NCBI GenBank assembly: GCA_003242425.1
Contig: QGUL01000074.1
Location: 1-7,517 of the forward strand
Source: Pseudomonadota bacterium
GTDB taxonomy: Bacteria; Pseudomonadota; Gammaproteobacteria; Burkholderiales; SG8-39
Direction: 5' to 3'
Length of the DNA stretch: 7,517 bases
Below the pieces are notes generated by a model that made no database searches, was not told the DNA's origin, and worked only from the letters and a program-made list of their open reading frames with translations. Within the stretch, counting starts at the first letter, position 1, and every line of letters begins with the position of its first letter. Below are positions 6,447 through 7,517 of this stretch, piece after piece. The position numbers and the translations under genes were made by a program.

Positions 6447-7185
6447 GGACCCCAAAATCAAACGCAACAAGTTGGACAAACTGCCGAAGACGGCATCGGC
6501 CCTGGCACGCGAATACTCTTCGCGCGAGGCGTGGCACCTGTTCGCGATTATGTCAGAGTTCGTCGAGGCGACCGAGCGCATGAACATGGTGCGCCCCGCC
6601 GTGAGCGTGTTCGGCAGCGCGCGCGTGCCCGAGTCGCATCCCTATTTCAAGCTCGCCGAGGAGATCTCGCGCAAGCTCTCCGATGCGGGCTTCACGGTCA
6701 TCTCCGGCGGCGGGCCGGGCATCATGGAAGCGGCCAACCGCGGCGCCTTCTTCGGCGAATCGCCCTCCGTCGGCCTGAACATCCAGTTGCCCCACGAACA
6801 GATGGGCAACCTCTATCAGGACATCTCGCTCACCTTCCGCCACTTCTTCGCGCGCAAGTACACCTTCGTGCGTTTCGCCATCGCCTATGTGGTGATGCCG
6901 GGCGGCTTCGGCACTCTGGACGAGCTGACCGAGGCGCTCACGCTGGTGCAGACCGGCAAGGCGCTTAAAATGCCGATCATCCTGGTGCACGAACCGTTCT
7001 GGCGCGGATTGCTCGACTGGTTCCGCGAAACTCTCGTCGGCGAAGGCATGATCAGCCCGGAAGACATGGATCTGGTCCAGGTGATCGACAAACCCGAGGA
7101 AGTGGTCGAGGCGATCTTCAAGCATTACGAGCACCGGGGCACCATGCCCGCGGCAGGCGACCGCGGCAAATTCCTCAACCTCTGA
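6445..7185 (+). CDS. LOG / TIGR00730 family Rossmann protein (possible nucleotide 5'-monophosphate phosphoribohydrolase)
   Basis: This 246-residue cytosolic protein has the two motifs of the LOG (lysine decarboxylase-like) superfamily: GGGPGIMEAANRGAF (88-102) and PGGFGTLDE (152-160), in which E160 and the glycine loop form the nucleotide-monophosphate site. SVFGSAR (54-60) is the first Rossmann strand and loop. Family members cleave the N-glycosidic bond of cytokinin riboside monophosphates or of ordinary purine/pyrimidine nucleoside monophosphates; old 'lysine decarboxylase' labels are wrong. The roughly 45-residue lead before the Rossmann core (AREYSSREAWHLF...EFVEATERM) is as I recall for the longer proteobacterial subfamily, which supports ATG 6445 over the internal ATG at 6550. 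The likely ribosome binding site AGGAG (6427-6431) is 13 bases ahead, longer than usual. The start codon shares two bases with the divergent polA start. Substrate is not determinable from sequence. Confidence 0.92.
   Translation: MDPKIKRNKLDKLPKTASALAREYSSREAWHLFAIMSEFVEATERMNMVRPAVSVFGSARVPESHPYFKLAEEISRKLSDAGFTVISGGGPGIMEAANRGAFFGESPSVGLNIQLPHEQMGNLYQDISLTFRHFFARKYTFVRFAIAYVVMPGGFGTLDELTEALTLVQTGKALKMPIILVHEPFWRGLLDWFRETLVGEGMISPEDMDLVQVIDKPEEVVEAIFKHYEHRGTMPAAGDRGKFLNL
6547..6555 (-). promoter_or_regulatory. Possible polA promoter (extended -10) inside the LOG-family gene
   Basis: Read on the minus strand, TGA followed by CATAAT matches an extended -10 box (5 of 6 to TATAAT). Transcription would start near 6540 and give polA a leader of about 95 bases, all within LOG-family coding sequence. 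The -35 region is poor (TCGGTC at 17-base spacing). A promoter for polA must lie somewhere upstream in this gene unless polA is read from a distant minus-strand promoter, and this is the best candidate I see. Confidence 0.3.
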
Positions 7186-7192
7186 GCGCGAG

Positions 7193-7205
7193 CGGTCGCG
7201 GACCG
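7193..7205 (+). repeat. Short inverted repeat after the LOG-family gene
   Basis: CGGTC (7193-7197) and GACCG (7201-7205) flank a 3-base loop, and flanking CGCG at 7187-7190 and 7211-7214 could extend it across an internal loop. It starts 8 bases after the stop codon, a usual place for a terminator, but no T-run follows, and its right arm overlaps the proposed -35 of the next promoter. It may be a weak terminator or have no function. Confidence 0.25.
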
Positions 7206-7229
7206 ACAGGCGCGAGGCTCTGCTACACT
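7203..7229 (+). promoter_or_regulatory. Probable sigma-70 promoter for the DUF2782-like gene
   Basis: An extended -10 element TGC-TACACT (7221-7229; TACACT matches TATAAT at 4 of 6, including the key first T-A and final T) is preceded at 15 bases by CCGACA (7203-7208), which agrees with TTGACA at 4 of 6. Transcription would start near 7236, followed by AGAGG (7242-7246) and the ATG at 7253. The spacing is short, which the TG extension can offset. It lies in the only sizeable intergenic gap (67 bases) on this side, giving the next gene its own promoter. Confidence 0.5.
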
Positions 7230-7252
7230 CGCGGCATCGTCAGAGGTCGATC

Positions 7253-7517
7253 ATGCGCCGCCTGTTCATCCTTTACGCCCTTGCCTTCGCCATGCCGGTC
7301 GCGGGCCAGCCCCAACCGCCCGAGCTCGAACCCGTACCGGAGCCGCCGCCCGCGGTGACGCTCGACGAAGAGGCGCTGGCCGAACGCGGCATCACCATCG
7401 AACCGGGCGAGCGGGCCGAGGAACTCGAACTGGCGGGCAAGCGGGTGATCCGGGTGACGCGTCCCAACGGCACGGTGTATTACCTCATCGTGCGGCAGGG
7501 CGTCAGCGCAGCCGCGC
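7253..7517 (+). CDS. Exported DUF2782-like small protein, 5' part only
   Basis: Eighty-eight codons are visible with no stop before the window edge, so the C-terminus is missing. The protein begins with a signal-peptide-like segment (MRRLFILYALAFAMPVAG) with a plausible cleavage after G18, then a proline-rich linker (QPQPPELEPVPEPPPAV, 19-35). A small charged domain follows: GERAEELELAGKRVIRVTRPNGTVYYLIV (about 52-80). The pattern 'acidic stretch, G-K/R-hydrophobic strand, P-x-G-x-x-YYL' resembles DUF2782, a small betaproteobacterial exported family of unknown function that I recall near polA and thrB. AGAGG (7242-7246), 6 bases before the ATG, supports the start. The assignment rests on a weak pattern match and on gene context; a hypothetical exported protein is the safe minimum. 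Confidence 0.7.
   Translation, partial: MRRLFILYALAFAMPVAGQPQPPELEPVPEPPPAVTLDEEALAERGITIEPGERAEELELAGKRVIRVTRPNGTVYYLIVRQGVSAAA

Noticed and set aside
6447..6587. Extended polA N-terminus of 47 residues starting at 6587
   Set aside because: The added residues lie antisense to the LOG-family gene and have no counterpart in known polymerase I N-termini, which begin just before LVDGSS.
6445..7185. Annotation of this gene as lysine decarboxylase
   Set aside because: The GGGPGIME and PGGFGTLDE motifs define the LOG/TIGR00730 family. True lysine decarboxylases are unrelated PLP enzymes.
1..7517. CRISPR array, tRNA/rRNA, insertion sequence, toxin-antitoxin, phage-defence or secondary-metabolite system
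   Set aside because: I saw no regularly spaced repeats, no tRNA-like fold, no transposase and no unrecognised gene cluster. Coding sequence of known families fills almost all of the window, and the largest gap is 67 bases.

Overview
This window looks like an ordinary housekeeping stretch of a high-GC proteobacterial chromosome, most likely a betaproteobacterium. I infer this from the gene order (dacC-like / D-amino-acid aminotransferase / DUF493 / lipB / lipA, then polA with a DUF2782 gene nearby) and from the protein sequences. No rRNA or other taxonomic marker is present, so the rank below class is open. I see no mobile element, CRISPR array, tRNA, rRNA, toxin-antitoxin pair, defence module or convincing new system.

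Left part (1-3730, plus strand): a tightly packed cluster. The first ~43 bases are very probably not genomic: they resemble an Illumina Nextera adapter with substitutions. They are joined to the last 72 codons of a penicillin-binding-protein-5-type D,D-carboxypeptidase (dacC/dacA family). After a 37-base GC-rich gap come a D-amino-acid aminotransferase, the small DUF493/YbeD protein, lipB, lipA and an exported DUF4197 protein. Neighbouring genes overlap by 8 or 4 bases or lie 10 bases apart, and four of them start with GTG, so a translationally coupled operon is likely. LipB transfers an octanoyl group from acyl carrier protein to lipoyl domains, and LipA inserts the two sulfurs, giving the complete endogenous lipoate pathway. 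The carboxypeptidase releases D-alanine from peptidoglycan and the aminotransferase could recycle it.

Middle (3741-6446, minus strand): a full-length DNA polymerase I with intact 5'-3' nuclease, proofreading exonuclease and polymerase motifs. It converges on the DUF4197 gene across 10 bases that belong to two near-identical GC-rich palindromes.

Right part (6445-7517, plus strand): a LOG/TIGR00730-family gene diverges from polA so closely that the two ATG codons overlap inside one CATG. After a 67-base gap with a plausible promoter comes the 5' part of a small exported DUF2782-like gene, cut by the window edge.

The most useful observations are the adapter-like contig end and the overlapping divergent start codons. 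The rest is well-known biology with small structural points.
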